A stretch of DNA of 64,000 bases from Lota lota (GCA_026745465.1 JACYXH010000182.1:393501-457500), one strand, 5' to 3'. Numbered from the stretch's first letter, positions 44,209 to 55,842 are shown. Made by a program: numbers and translations. The notes: generated by a model not told the origin, from the letters alone.

Positions 44209-45192
44209 ATGGAGCCTGAGTTTTGCTACGGGAATGGCTCGTGTGTGAGGACGGTCTACCCCGTCGCTGTCCGCGTCATCCTCTACTTGTGCCTGGGGTC
44301 TGCGGTGGTCCTCACGGTGCTGGGTAACCTCTTGGTGATCGTGGCCATTTCTCACTTCAAGCAACTCCACACGCCCACCAACTACCTGACCCTCTCCCTG
44401 GCCATAACCGACCTCCTACTGGGGGTGCTGGTCATGTTCCCCGGCATGATTCGCGCCGTCGAGACCTGCTGGTACTTCGGGGAGATGTTCTGCAAGCTCT
44501 TCACCAGCTCTGACATCTTGCTGTGTACCGCGTCCATCTTGAACCTGTCCTTTATATCCATCGACCGCTATTATGCCGTGTGCCACCCTCTGCTCTACCC
44601 CCGTAAGATAACAGATAACACCGCATTCATCATGATCCTGGTTACCTGGTGTGTCTCGGCTGTGGTCGGCTTCGGTATTATCTTCCTCGAGCTGAATATA
44701 TTAGGAATCGAGGAGTTCTTCTATAACAACATTGCATGTGAAGGAGGGTGCGTTTTGTTTCAGAGTGGGGTGTCCAGCACTGTGTCTTCCATTGTCTCCT
44801 TCTACATCCCTGGGGTCATCATGCTGTGCATCTACCTGAAGATCTACATGGTGGCCCAGAGACAAGTGCGCATCATAGGCCTACAGACCACCAGCTCCTC
44901 CAAGGTGGACAAGCACCAGAGGAAAGCCACCAAAACGCTGGCCATCATCATGGGCGTGTTTCTGTCCTTCTGGACGCCGTTTTTCATCTGTAACATCATC
45001 GACCCCTTCATCGGCTACTCCGTTCCACCTGCCCTGTTCGAAACACTCGTGTGGCTGGGGTATCTGAATTCCACCATCAACCCGCTGGTGTACGCCTTGT
45101 TCTACAGTTGGTTCAGGAAGGCATTTCAAATAATCGTTTCAGGTAACATCTTTCGGTCTGACATGTCGGACACAAAACTGTTCGCAGAGTGA
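44209..45192 (+). CDS. TAAR-like receptor, gene 6
   Basis: Complete 327-residue TAAR-like receptor, start MEPEFCYGNGSC. Asp3.32 (CKLFTSSD), DRY, P5.50, W6.48 and WLGYLNSTINPLVY are all present, so a classical amine ligand is plausible. TM4 starts with DNTAF (VHTAV in most others) and ECL2 has FFYNNIAC, both shared with gene 1. TM6 reads FWTPFFIC and ICL3 reads AQRQVR, the form found in genes 7-9. The gene therefore links the left and right subarrays. The frame is intact. Confidence 0.95.
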   Translation: MEPEFCYGNGSCVRTVYPVAVRVILYLCLGSAVVLTVLGNLLVIVAISHFKQLHTPTNYLTLSLAITDLLLGVLVMFPGMIRAVETCWYFGEMFCKLFTSSDILLCTASILNLSFISIDRYYAVCHPLLYPRKITDNTAFIMILVTWCVSAVVGFGIIFLELNILGIEEFFYNNIACEGGCVLFQSGVSSTVSSIVSFYIPGVIMLCIYLKIYMVAQRQVRIIGLQTTSSSKVDKHQRKATKTLAIIMGVFLSFWTPFFICNIIDPFIGYSVPPALFETLVWLGYLNSTINPLVYALFYSWFRKAFQIIVSGNIFRSDMSDTKLFAE

Positions 45193-45710
45193 CAGTGGTC
45201 TCATGTTGAAGCTTCCAAGAAGATGTGGGACCATGAAAATAAAGGCTTTTTAACTGATGGGTCAAAATTTTAATAAATTATAAATGTTTTCCCCATTATA
45301 TATGTTTATTTATCATATCAATAATTTTTCACGAAAACCCAAATCACCAAATACCGTTCCTCAAGCTCCTGTAGCCCTGAGTTCCTGGCAGGCAACACAG
45401 GCTGCGCCGGGTACGTCGGAGCTTATCGATACTACGGTGTGTAATACTTCAGCCCCGGGGCCCGGTTAATACCGGGTTTTGGTACCCATCCCTGGTAGAG
45501 AGGCAGGGCAGGGGAAAGAAAAAAACAAAACAGCTAGACTGTGGGGCACCAAGGCCCTAGTGGCCGGTGGGCACACGATTTTCAGAAGGGCATCAAGGCC
45601 AGACAGAGATGCGACGACGGCCAAGGCCGCCGGTGAAATTCCTGCCCTTGGTTGCAGCCACAGAGTAGAAAGGCTCCGGGATTTAATTGGGAAAATATAT
45701 TCCTGGTTGG
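45193..45710. other. 3' flank of gene 6 with an unidentified GC-rich stretch
   Basis: The TAAR flank continues to about 45345. From there to 45705 the sequence changes to a GC-rich stretch (CCCCGGGGCCCGGTTAATACC and similar) with no match elsewhere in the window and no convincing protein. It may be part of an inserted repeat, but no element ends are recognised. Confidence 0.4.
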
Positions 45711-46234
45711 TGTTATGACCTCTCCTTTATGCAATTCGTTACAGAGGCGCAACTAGACACGCAAATCATAAATCCAACTGAGGTTTATTTGGAACCACAA
45801 CCAAAATCAAGGTGTGGGGCAACACACCCAAAGGCGGGAGATCGACCAAAAAGAACAAAAGGCAGGAAGCGTCGGCTGGGCCAACTTGCAATGGGACCGT
45901 CGGACGTAGCGATACTCCCTAAACAATCAAAACAAAACAATCCCACCAAATCTCACCAAATAAAAACCCAAAAATAGAACTACCAGATCTCCCCCAACCC
46001 TAAAAGTAACCACATTTGATTGTCAACTGAACACACGGTTTCGGCTTCTGCGGAGCAAGCGGGCGGAGCCTTCTCTCCACGTCTGGAGCATCCGGCGCTG
46101 AACAGGAAGTGGAAACCAAAGAAGTCCCGGGCCTTATCCGAGAATCGCTTTTATTCCCGGTCCGCGATCATCCCACTCACGGCACCTGGGATGAAACAAT
46201 TAAAGCAGGAAAGAAAAATTGGGAACGCATAACA
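45711..46234. mobile_element. Probable solo LTR (524 bp)
   Basis: Ends form a perfect 7-bp inverted pair TGTTATG/CATAACA and are flanked by GTTGG (45706-45710) and ATTGG (46235-46239), a 5-bp target duplication with one mismatch. AATAAA words occur on both strands (TTTATTTGG near 45783, AATAAAAACCC near 45958). No coding region; fossil. Family unknown. Confidence 0.55.
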
Positions 46235-46773
46235 ATTGGATAGTCAAATAATCGGAGCATCCCCATTGACTAGTCAGGTGGAAGCATCGAATGTGGGACG
46301 AAGGTTTTGTACCTGTAGGTTTGGTCTGTACTCACAGAGTTGATTCATACCTAAAATAATTTAAATGGTTGGAAACAAATAAAGTGTAAGAGGTAAACAA
46401 ATAGCTAAAATGATCAAGTTTCAATGGATTTGAGATAAAATATAGACTAGCTAAGCTGTTCTGCTAAAGTTTGAAATGGTTGAATCAAGTCAGTGTTACA
46501 GTCAAGTAAGCGTAGAAGAAGTGTGTGTCATCACTTGTCGTAGTAACTTGGAAAAGTGTGTTATTGACGTTATACTTCCACATCTAGTTCATCGAGCTCA
46601 GCTCACAGAATGAAAAGGCTTATACTGTTGAACTCTGTGGAGTCTCGGCTTTCATATGACATATCGTTTGTGTAGATACCATGACGTGAAAAATATCGTT
46701 TTCAAGCAAATTAGCACTTAGCTTCTACCGGAAGCACACACCCGGATATGTATGAAGAAACTAGCCTCTAGCC
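46235..46773. other. Unassigned spacer between gene 6 and the hAT-type element
   Basis: AT-rich sequence without a match to the TAAR flanks and without a coding signal. Nothing identified. Confidence 0.4.
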
Positions 46774-47796
46774 CAGGGGTTTTCAAAGTATGAGACAGTG
46801 GGCCTCCCTTCACAGAGGACCAAGTCAACCACCCCCCCCCCCCCCCCCCCCCCACACACACACAGACACACCTTGTTATTATTTTTTTGTTCAGTAAAGG
46901 GTTGCAACAATAAAGGTTTGTCAAATGTTTATTTTGAACACTAAAGCACAATTTTGCTTACATCGACCTCTACAACTTATTTAACAATTAATTTGAGGGA
47001 CTCTAAGCCTCCTTTGACTCTGGGTTGGTATCAGCATATTGCGTAATAGGCCTACTGGTGTATCTCAGCTATCATTCAGGTTTCTCAAAATTGGGATATG
47101 GCATGAACATGGACTGATACTGAGGCATATGTAAGTATTATCCCAATGACTGTGGTTTTGTGTTTTCTGTATACGATTTTTCTCAATGTTTTTTTTCTTT
47201 TGAAGAGGGGTTCTATTCATTCACGGCTATGCGTAGCCTCATAAACCAGAATGAAACTTCACCAGTTGTAAACAGGCTTAACATATTTAACACTTACTCT
47301 TGGAAATGTTGGCCTGAACATCAATGAACGTGCTTTTGTAAAATACAGCAATTTATTCAATCGAAAATATATTTGTATTATCAACAGGTTAACAATTCCT
47401 GTCATGTTTCCTCAGTTTTGTGTTTGGCACAGACTGTTGCTTTTCTCACTGTGGAAACTAAAAATGCACCCATGTTGTAGCCTACAGTTTGAGAACGTTA
47501 GCAATAATGGCTAGCTAGGTAGCCAGATGTTTTGACAGCAGATTATTTAATTTTGCTGTACCGGAGGGGTATACGTAATCGCTTGATATTATCAAATTGC
47601 TGTTTGTCTTAATAAATCCTGTTAGTGAAATGCAATTCATCCATTATAATATTGACTTTGATTTAATAGTTTCCTTTATAGAGCATGGAGAGTCTTCAGT
47701 AACATTTCTATCAAAACTCTGCCTTTCTCTCCTGCCTCCCCTGAATCTCTTTGGCGCCCCCCTGGGGAGGCGCGCCTCACACTTTGAAAACCTCTG
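46774..47796. mobile_element. Non-autonomous hAT-type DNA transposon
   Basis: Terminal inverted repeats of about 33 bp: left begins CAGGGGTTTTCAAAGTATGA and the reverse complement of the right end begins CAGAGGTTTTCAAAGTGTGA. CAG-starting ends with a TTTTCAAA block are typical of hAT (Charlie-like) elements. Flanking octamers CTCTAGCC and CTCTATAT share the first five bases, consistent with a worn 8-bp target duplication. The 1,023-bp interior has no transposase. A C-run followed by (CA)n lies at 46831-46864. Confidence 0.8.
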
Positions 47797-48552
47797 CTCT
47801 ATATAAACGGGGGTTGAAACACACAAACGCCCGATGCTCAACGAGTATATTTCATATCGATGAATCATTGGAGCTCCAGTGAAACAAGAAATACCGTAAC
47901 AGTTTAAGCTTTACATTGTGTTTCTAGGTTAAATATTGATGTTGTTAGGCCCCGCGACATCCGAAACGGTTAGCTTTTGTGATAGACACCTTGGGCTACA
48001 GCGGTTGACCTCGTCACGCTCTAGCAGGGCAAAATGGAAGTCAATGAGACCAACTGAAAATATACGAAGCGGGTTTAAAACGAATACTGTTGAATCTTAA
48101 CAAGTTTAAATGACATCAAAAATCTGTTAAGATAAATTTGAAGATCAAAGTGTGGTGATTTGTTGAATGTTTGAATGAAAAAAATTTTTTACTGAGTTGC
48201 AAAGTCTGAAGTATTGGAAGTCTCAGAGAATTGACTTACATTGTAAACATAATATTTCAAAAGTTAAATATTTCAAAACGTATAAAATAATTTCACATTT
48301 TGAATAAGAGCACGCGATTCCAAGCAAATGTGAACATTTTAAAAGTGGAATGAAGTCTCTAGGTGAAAGGTTTTGGAAGTAGTTAGGTCCCAAAGTTTGT
48401 GGAGAATAATAAAGAAAGTTAGAATAATAAAGGCTAAGAATAACAATAGTTGAGCTCTGCTGGCAGCACTCACTGAAATATATTTTTTTAACTTAAACAG
48501 CATTCATTTTAATGGGAATTTTTATAATTAAAATACAGCCCAAAAAAGTGTT
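47797..48552. other. Unassigned spacer before the gene 7 promoter
   Basis: AT-rich, with TATATAAACGG just after the hAT end but no associated gene. The last ~40 bp (AAAATACAGCCCAAAAAAGTG) match the flank upstream of the gene 8 promoter. No coding sequence found. Confidence 0.4.
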
Positions 48553-48783
48553 GTCCTTGTATCTCTCTTTCTCAACACACCTTTGGCGTCAACTTTGTCC
48601 ATGTTGCATCCAGGGCCCTTTCCTGAGAGATTGTTGTTATATCTGGCCACAGAGTCCAGGGAAATGGCCCAGTCAGAACAGTGGCTGACTGTTTCGACCG
48701 TGTCGTCATCTTGACAACATACATACAGTATATAACGCACATGCAGCTAGCAGCCACTGAGTTTCATTCTCCAGCTGACTGAG
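48553..48783 (+). promoter_or_regulatory. TAAR promoter and non-coding exon 1 (gene 7)
   Basis: The most divergent promoter. The TATA box is TATATAAC at 48729-48736, the palindrome before it is lost (TCATCTTGACAACATACATACAG), and the leader reads GTTTCATTCTCCAGCTGACTGAG, ending at 48783 before GTAAGA. The CAGTCAGAACAGTGGCTGACTG inverted repeat is kept. Confidence 0.68.
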
Positions 48784-49661
48784 GTAAGACCCCCTTATGG
48801 CTTTTTCACACTTAAACTGCTTAAACTACAGGTTTATATTTGGTGCCTAAGAGTAATATAAATGGTTACTAAATAATGTGTCCATCTTTACTAAATATGA
48901 CAGGTGGTAGGTATTGTATTGATATTATTTGTGTGAAACCTTTTATTTTTGTACATTTACATTTATTTTAATTTTTGTTATATGACTAAACCTATTTTAT
49001 CCCCAAAAACAAAAATGTATATTTGAATAGATGACCTGCTAAAACAATTCATATTACTGACAATATATGAACATGCAGGGACTGTTTAGAGTAGTAGCCG
49101 AGACACTGCAGTTATTCTATGGTTGAACATATATATTTTATTTAACAGTTCAAATACAGTTCATCAAGCTCTTAAATTGTAGTTGTTTATGAAGGATTGT
49201 GGTGTGACATATTTTTTGCTCTCTGAATGTGGAATATTTTGCAAATTGGGTCAGCACATATGTAAATAGGCTGATAAATGCTTGTTGTCGTGACTGTATG
49301 CAATACGATGTGCAAGATCATGTATTTTGTGTCTATTGTCAACTCTGGAATAGCTGTCATATCTTCTATTGATTATGATGGCAGATGTAATGACACAACT
49401 CTGATGATATCAATATCAAAGGCGTTATCATGATTGTTACAATTATACTCCAATTGTAAGGCACATGATGTTTCTGCATATGATTCATACATTTCATGTA
49501 TGTTTTTCTTCAAGTCCTTTGCATATGTGTACCCAAACCCCGTAGCCCTAAACGATCTATGTTTGCATATTAACAATGTAATAATGTCTCTTTCAGGTTG
49601 CGGAAAGCATTGCATAACTGGCTAAAAGCCTGTCTCACCCCAACCCTTCCCCTCATCGCAG
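48784..49661 (+). other. 5'UTR intron of gene 7
   Basis: 878-bp AT-rich intron, the shortest in the array, related to the others but diverged. Acceptor CGCAG ends at 49661. No other feature seen. Confidence 0.58.
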
Positions 49662-49665
49662 GCCA

Positions 49666-50649
49666 ATGGAGCCTCAGTTCTGCTATGGGAATGGCTCGTG
49701 TGTGAGGACGGTCTACCCCGTTGCTGTCCGCGTCATCCTCTACTTGTGCCTGGGGTCTGCGGTGGTCCTCACGGTGCTGGGTAACCTCTTGGTGATCGTG
49801 GCCATTTCTCTTTTCAAGCAACTCCACACGCCCACAAACTACCTGACCCTCTCCCTGGCCATAACCGACCTCCTCCTGGGGGTGCTGGTCATGTTCCCCG
49901 GCATGATTCGCGCCGTCGAGACCTGCTGGTACTTCGGGGAGATGTTCTGCAAGCTCTTCACCAGCTCTGACATCTTGCTGTGCACCGCGTCCATCTTGAA
50001 CCTGTCCTTTATATCCATCGACCGCTATTATGCCGTGTGCCACCCTCTGCTCTACCCCCGTAAGATAACGGTTCACACGGCAGTCATCATGATCCTGGTC
50101 ACCTGGTGTGTCTCGGCTGTGGTCGGCTTCGGGATGATCTTCCTCGAGCTGAATATTTTGGGAATAGAGGAGTTCTATTATAACAACGTGGCGTGCGAAG
50201 GAAGGTGCGTTTTGTTTACGACTGGAATGGCCAGCACAGTCTCGGGCATTATCTCTTTCTACATCCCTGGGATCATCATGCTGGGCACCTACCTGAAGAT
50301 CTACATGGTGGCCCAGAGACAAGTGCGCATCATAGGCCTACAGACCACCAGCTCCTCCAAGGTGGACAAGCACCAGAGGAAAGCCACTAAAACGCTGGCC
50401 ATCATCATGGGCGTGTTTCTGTCACTCTGGACGCCGTTTTTCATCTGTTACATCATCGACCCCTACATCGGCTACTCCGTTCCGCCTGCCCTGTTCGACA
50501 CACTCGTGTGGCTGGGGTATTTTAATTCCACCATCAACCCGCTGGTGTACGCCTTGTTCTACAGTTGGTTCAGGAAGGCCTTTCAAATTATCGTTTCTGG
50601 TCGCATCTTTTCGTCTGACATGTCTGACACAAAACTATTTGTAGAGTGA
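49666..50649 (+). CDS. TAAR-like receptor, gene 7
   Basis: Complete 327-residue TAAR-like receptor, start MEPQFCYGNGSC (Gln4 where others have Glu). Asp3.32 (CKLFTSSD) and Tyr7.43 (WLGYFNSTINPLVY) are kept. ECL2 is distinctive: CEGRCVLFTTGMAS. TM6 is LWTPFFICYIID. Genes 7-9 share the AQRQVR ICL3, LWTPFFIC TM6 and LFVE C-terminus and form one subgroup, but only gene 7 of this subgroup still has the amine-anchoring Asp. The frame is intact, and ligand binding of the classical amine type is plausible. Confidence 0.95.
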   Translation: MEPQFCYGNGSCVRTVYPVAVRVILYLCLGSAVVLTVLGNLLVIVAISLFKQLHTPTNYLTLSLAITDLLLGVLVMFPGMIRAVETCWYFGEMFCKLFTSSDILLCTASILNLSFISIDRYYAVCHPLLYPRKITVHTAVIMILVTWCVSAVVGFGMIFLELNILGIEEFYYNNVACEGRCVLFTTGMASTVSGIISFYIPGIIMLGTYLKIYMVAQRQVRIIGLQTTSSSKVDKHQRKATKTLAIIMGVFLSLWTPFFICYIIDPYIGYSVPPALFDTLVWLGYFNSTINPLVYALFYSWFRKAFQIIVSGRIFSSDMSDTKLFVE

Positions 50650-51508
50650 CAGTGGTTTCATGTGTAGCCTCCCAGAAGATGTGGGGCCCTAAAAAGAAAG
50701 GATTAATTAAATATTAATTAATTAAATCTGTTTACTCATCATTAAAATTTAAATAAATAAAATCACCCAATACTGATATTATTTGTGGTATTATTTATGC
50801 CGGCTGTGTTGTTGAGTTTCTCTCTACCATTTTTCTATTATAGCAATGTGTGCTGTTGGGACGTTTTGCTCTGCTTTGCAGCCGTTTCTTATCGTAGCCG
50901 GTTGTAATACTTCCACACCGCTGACATGGCCATTCTCCAAGTAGCTCTCATGTTGCAGCTCTCATTCTCATGCGACCAATTAGCTACTACTGTTGTTGTC
51001 ACGTGACACACTGCGCACGTCGGGTCATATTTTCTGTGTTGTTTCCAGCGTTCTGGGCCAGTGTCTGCCCGATCCTGATGCTGTGTATCGGAACGGGGCA
51101 TCCCAAGTTCATATAAAATGTATAATGTGGCATGGTTCACTCAAGTCAACTCTCTTTAACCTCTGAAACCTCCAGGAAAGTGGAAACCTTGAATTCTGGT
51201 TGACTTCGAATACTTGAATTGGTTAATGGCTAAATGTGAATGTTGTTCTTAACTGACAAAATATAAATCTAATCAAGGAGTACATCTTTTGAAGATCAGA
51301 AAACATATGTCCTACTGTTCTCTACACGTCCATGTAAAGCTCTTTATCTTATACTGATGGGCTTGTTAATTTGTTTGACATTGTACATAATAAACCAAGG
51401 CAATTTGTTCCCTTGAGCGAAGATTTTTTTTTTATAAGAACGAATTTAAACAGAAAGGTATGTAAAATGAGAATTATTAAAATAAAAATACAGCACCAAA
51501 ACTGTGTA
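50650..51508. other. 3' flank of gene 7
   Basis: 3'UTR with AATAAATAAAATC at about 50752 as poly(A)-signal candidate, then a block shared with gene 8 and with 42085-42430. No gene. Confidence 0.55.
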
Positions 51509-51731
51509 GTCCTTATGTCTCTCTTTCTCAACACATCTTACCCCTCAACATTGTCCATGTTGCCATTCAGGGCCCTTAGAGATTGTTATCGCATGTGGCC
51601 ACAGAGTCCAAGGAAATGACCCAGTCAGAGCAGTGGCTGACTGTTTCGACCGTGTCGTCATGTTGACATGACAACATATATAAAGTACATCCTGCTAGTA
51701 GCCACTGAGTTTACCTCTCCAGCTGACTGAG
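51509..51731 (+). promoter_or_regulatory. TAAR promoter and non-coding exon 1 (gene 8)
   Basis: 223-bp module. TATATAAA is at 51677-51684, palindrome arms GTCGTCATG/CATGACAAC have one mismatch, and the CAGTCAG/CTGACTG repeat is intact. Exon 1 ends at 51731 before GTAAGC. No L2 lies upstream, showing the module existed without the LINE. Confidence 0.73.
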
Positions 51732-53163
51732 GTAAGCCCCACTTTATCACACTTTAAAGAGTTTACATTTGATACATAAGAGTAATTGAAACGATTATTA
51801 AATAATTTCTCTATCTTTACAAAATATTTGGTGATGTTCCTTAGCCATGACATGTTGTGTAGGTAATGTATTGATTTTATTTGGGTTAAACAACATCTTT
51901 ATTTTTTTACCATTTGAATTATTTGTGTATGAAGAATAACCCTACACAATATGATTTTCCTTCCAGAGGTATTTTTTAAATCAATTCATATTACTGGCAG
52001 TATAAAAGATGCAGGGACTGTAAACACTGGATAGGATAAGCAGAGACAAGGCAGTTATTCTGTTTTAATTACAAACAACTACAACAGAAATATAGCATGC
52101 TTAGCTCTTAAGTAGTATGTGATGTTGTAGTTGTTTATGAATAAGGATTGTGGCATGCCTTTTATTACTCTCTGAATGAGGAATATTTAGCAACTTGTGT
52201 AAACATATGTTGGGTGTGAACAAACTGAAAATTACATGTTGTCATGACTGAATACAATTTGATGTGCCAGATATTATTAACAGCCAATCAGTCCTGTCAT
52301 TTATCACAGAGCAATGGCAAAAACAAATACATTGTATTATTTAAAATAGTATATATGGTATAGTCTATGAAAGCTTTTCGTAGTAAAATTCTTGAAGATT
52401 GTACATCGTACTGTAAACTAAGAAGTGACCGTTTACTAATAATTGCATCACGGAATGGAAGGGCTATGAAGAGATCCTGCTGTACCACATTGTGACTCAT
52501 CAACATGATAACAAGATGATATAAGCTTAGGTGTAGGCCTGCATTTAGCAACATAAGAATGTATCGTCTATTGCAAATGCTTGCAAAGCTGTCAAATCCT
52601 CTATTGATTATGATGAAAGAGAAAATTATACAACTCTCATAATATCATTATTAAATGTGCTTGTAACATGGCCAATTGCTACACGCCACCTAGGTTGCTC
52701 CCAGACTCCACCTAAGTTGCTTCTATTGGGCTCCTCCAGACAAGGACGCAGGGTGGTGGGGTTGGAAATCCGGTTTATTGTAAGTTTTGCATATAATGAT
52801 ACATGGCCTGGTGCGCCATGTGTCCATATAGGTGATCTCTTTCTGAGTGTGTGTGGTGGTGGCTGGTCTAACCTGATTACTCAATGTGCAACAGGTGTGC
52901 AGACTCACAAAGCCCCAGAGTCCAATCAGACTCGGCCAGTTGAGGCTGTTTAAACCAGCCATCATCCACACACACTCCCACAGCGCTTCATCATCTGAAT
53001 CCTATATCGGTTTTATAACACATGATATTTCTGTATATGATTCAAATGTGTAATGTATTTTTGCCTCAGGTCCTTTGCATATGGGTGCCCAAACCCCTCT
53101 CCCACCCTTTCCTTCCACCTGATTTCCCTCACTCTCTTACCTCTCCCCCTCACTCCCTCGCAG
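51732..53163 (+). other. 5'UTR intron of gene 8
   Basis: 1,432-bp intron, near-identical to that of gene 9 apart from two insertion differences. It contains the solo LTR at 52662-52982 and the empty site of the gene 9 Rex1 fragment near 52282. Acceptor CTCGCAG ends at 53163. Confidence 0.62.
52662..52982 (-). mobile_element. Solo LTR (321 bp) with internal inverted repeat, gene 8 intron
   Basis: Same family as the insert at 39866-40207: starts TGTAACATGG, ends ACTCCCACA. The flanking 5-mers are GTGCT (52657-52661) and GCGCT (52983-52987). The empty site is seen in the gene 2 and 6 introns (TTAAATGCACTATCATC). Fossil, shared by duplication with gene 9. Confidence 0.75.
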
Positions 53164-53167
53164 ACTG

Positions 53168-54151
53168 ATGGAGCCTGAGTTTTGCTACGGGAATGGCTCG
53201 TGTGTGAGGACGGTCTACCCCGTCGCTGTCCGCGTCATCCTCTACTTGTGCCTGGGGTCTGTGGTGGTCCTCACGGTGCTGGGTAACCTCTTCGTGATCT
53301 TGGCCATTTCTCACTTCAAGCAACTCCACACGCCCACCAACTACCTGACCCTCTCCCTGGCCATAACCGACCTCCAACTGGGGGTGCTGGTCATGTTCCC
53401 TGGCATGGTACAATCCGTCGAGACCTGCTGGTACTTCGGGGAGATGTTCTGCAAGTTCTACCTTAGCTTCACCGTCTTGCAGTGCACCGCGTCCATCTTG
53501 AACCTGTCCTTTATATCCATTGACCGCTATTATGCCGTGTGCCACCCTCTGCTCTACCCCCGTAAGATAACGGTTCACACGGCAATCATCATGATCCTGG
53601 TCACCTGGTGTGTCTCGGCCGTGGTCGGCTTCGGGATGATCTTCTTCAAGCTGAATATATTAGGAATCGAGGAGTTCTACTATAACAATGTGGTGTGTGA
53701 AGGAAGGTGTGTTTTCTTTCAGACTGTGATGTCCAGCACCGTGTCATCTATTCTCTCCTTCTACATCCCCGGGGTCATCATGCTGTGCATCTACCTGAAG
53801 ATCTACATGGTGGCCCAGAGACAAGTGCGCATCATAGGCCTACAGAACACCAGCTCCTCCAAGGTGGACAAGCACCAGAGGAAAGCCACCAAAACGCTGG
53901 CCATCATCATGGGCGTGTTTCTGTCACTCTGGACGCCGTTTTTCATCTGTAACATCATCGACCCCTACATCGGCAACTCCGTTCCGCCTGCCTTGTTCAC
54001 CACACTCGTGTGGCTGGGGTATTTTAATTCCACCATCAACCCGCTGGTGTACGCCTTCTTCTACAGTTGGTTCAGGAAGGCATTTCAAATTATCGTTTCT
54101 GGTCGTATCTTTTGGTCGGACATGTCGGACACAAAACTATTTGTAGAGTGA
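53168..54151 (+). CDS. TAAR-like receptor, gene 8 (no Asp3.32)
   Basis: Complete 327-residue TAAR-like receptor, start MEPEFCYGNGSC. DRY, P5.50, W6.48 and WLGYFNSTINPLVY are present. Position 3.32 is Thr and the surrounding TM3 face is heavily changed (CKFYLSFTVLQC against CKLFTSSDILLC), as are TM2 (DLQLGVL) and ECL1 (GMVQSVE). These changes cluster in the ligand pocket, while the scaffold is the same as in the neighbours. No Asp at 5.42. Together this suggests a switched ligand rather than decay, because the frame and the activation motifs are intact. Closest to gene 9. Confidence 0.95.
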   Translation: MEPEFCYGNGSCVRTVYPVAVRVILYLCLGSVVVLTVLGNLFVILAISHFKQLHTPTNYLTLSLAITDLQLGVLVMFPGMVQSVETCWYFGEMFCKFYLSFTVLQCTASILNLSFISIDRYYAVCHPLLYPRKITVHTAIIMILVTWCVSAVVGFGMIFFKLNILGIEEFYYNNVVCEGRCVFFQTVMSSTVSSILSFYIPGVIMLCIYLKIYMVAQRQVRIIGLQNTSSSKVDKHQRKATKTLAIIMGVFLSLWTPFFICNIIDPYIGNSVPPALFTTLVWLGYFNSTINPLVYAFFYSWFRKAFQIIVSGRIFWSDMSDTKLFVE

Positions 54152-55022
54152 CACTGGTTTCATGTGTAGCCTCCCAGAAGATGTGGGGCCCTAAAAAGAA
54201 AGGATTATCAACTGATGGGTGGAAATTCTAATTTAAAAAAGAATAATTGTCCCATCAAATCGGTTTACTCATCATTAAACTTTAAATAAATAAAATCACC
54301 CAATACTGATATTATTTGTGGTATTATTTATGCCGGCTGTGTTATTGAGTTTCTCTCTACCATTTTTCTATTATAGCAATGTGTGCTGTTGGGACGTTTT
54401 GCTCTGTGTTGCAGCCGTTTCTTATCGTAGCCGGTTGTAATACTTCCACACCGCTGACATGGCCATTCTCCAGGTAGCTCTCACGTTGCAGCTCTCATTC
54501 TCATGCGACCAATTAGCTACTACTGTTGTTGTCACGTGTCATATTTTCTGTGTTGTTTCCAGCGTTCTGGGCCAGTGTCTGCCCGATCCTGATGCTGTGT
54601 ATCGGAACGGGACATCCCAAGTTCATATAAAATGTATAATGTGGCATGGTTCACTCAAGTCCACTCTCTTTAACCTCAGAAACCTCCAGGAAAGTGGAAA
54701 CCATGAATTCTGGTTGACTTTAAATACTTCAATTGGTTAATGGCTAAATGTGAACGTTGTTCTTAACTGACAAAATATAAATCTAATCAAGGACTACATC
54801 TTTTGAAGTTCAGAAAACATATCTCCTACTGTTCTCTACACGTCCATGTAAAGCTCTTTATCTTATACTGATGGGCTTGTTATTTTGTATGACATTGTAC
54901 ATAATAAACCAAGGCCACTTGTTTACTTGAGCGAGGATTTTTTTTTTATAAGAACGAATTTAAACAGAAAGGTATGTAAAATGAGAATTATTAAAATAAA
55001 AATACCGCACCAAAACTGTGTG
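54152..55022. other. 3' flank of gene 8
   Basis: 3'UTR with AATAAATAAAATC at about 54287, then the block shared with gene 7. A ~19-bp piece (ACACACTGCGCACGTCGG in gene 7) is missing. No gene. Confidence 0.55.
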
Positions 55023-55245
55023 GTCCTTATGTCTCTCTTTCTCAACACATCTTACCCCTCAACATTGTCCATGTTGCCATTCAGGGCCCTTAGAGATTGT
55101 TATTGCATGTGGCCACAGAGTCCAGGGAAATGGCCCAGTCAGAGAAGTGGCTGACTGTTTCGACCGTGTTGTCATGTTGACATGACAACATATATAAAGT
55201 ACATCCTGCTAGTAGCCACTGAGTTTACCTCTCCAGCTGACTGAG
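55023..55245 (+). promoter_or_regulatory. TAAR promoter and non-coding exon 1 (gene 9)
   Basis: 223-bp module with TATATAAA at 55191-55198 and a perfect 9-bp inverted repeat GTTGTCATG/CATGACAAC just before it. Exon 1 ends at 55245 before GTAAGC. Confidence 0.74.
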
Positions 55246-55842
55246 GTAAGCCCCACTTTATCACACGTTAAAGAGTTTACATTTGATACATAAGAGTAAT
55301 TGAAATGATTATTAAATAATTTCTCTATCTTTATAAAATATTTGGTGATGTTCCTTAGCCATGACATGTTGTGTAGGTAATGTATTGATATTATTTGGGT
55401 GTAACAACATCTTTATTTTTTTACCATTTGAATTATTTGTGTATTAAGAATAACCCTACACAATCAGATTTTCCTTTCAGAGGTATTTTTTTAATAGATG
55501 TCCCGCTAAAACAATTCATATTACTGGCAGTATAAAAGATGCAGGGACTGTAAAGACAGTGGATAGGATAAGCAGAGACAAGGCAGTTATTCTGTTTTAG
55601 CAAAAACCGTCATGCCACAATTCTTAATTACAAACAAGTACAACAGAAATATAGTTTACTTAGCTCTTAAGTAGTATGTGATGTTGTAGTTGTTTATGAA
55701 TAAGGATTGTGGCATGCCTTTTTTTACTCTCTGAATGAGGAATATTTAGCAACTTGCGTAAACATATGTTGGGTGTGAACAAACTGAAAATTGCATGTTG
55801 TCATGACTGAATAAAATTCGATGTGCCAGATATTATTAACAG

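Noticed and set aside
45284-46232. Small plus-strand frames after gene 6 as genes
   Set aside because: They are short, have no recognisable domains or splice context, and partly lie within a probable solo LTR.
49570-50322. Long antisense frames opposite the TAAR exons (also 13278-13730, 37134-37832, 53150-53578)
   Set aside because: They mirror the conserved sense coding sequence, have His/Asp-rich content without domains, and lack any promoter or independent conservation.
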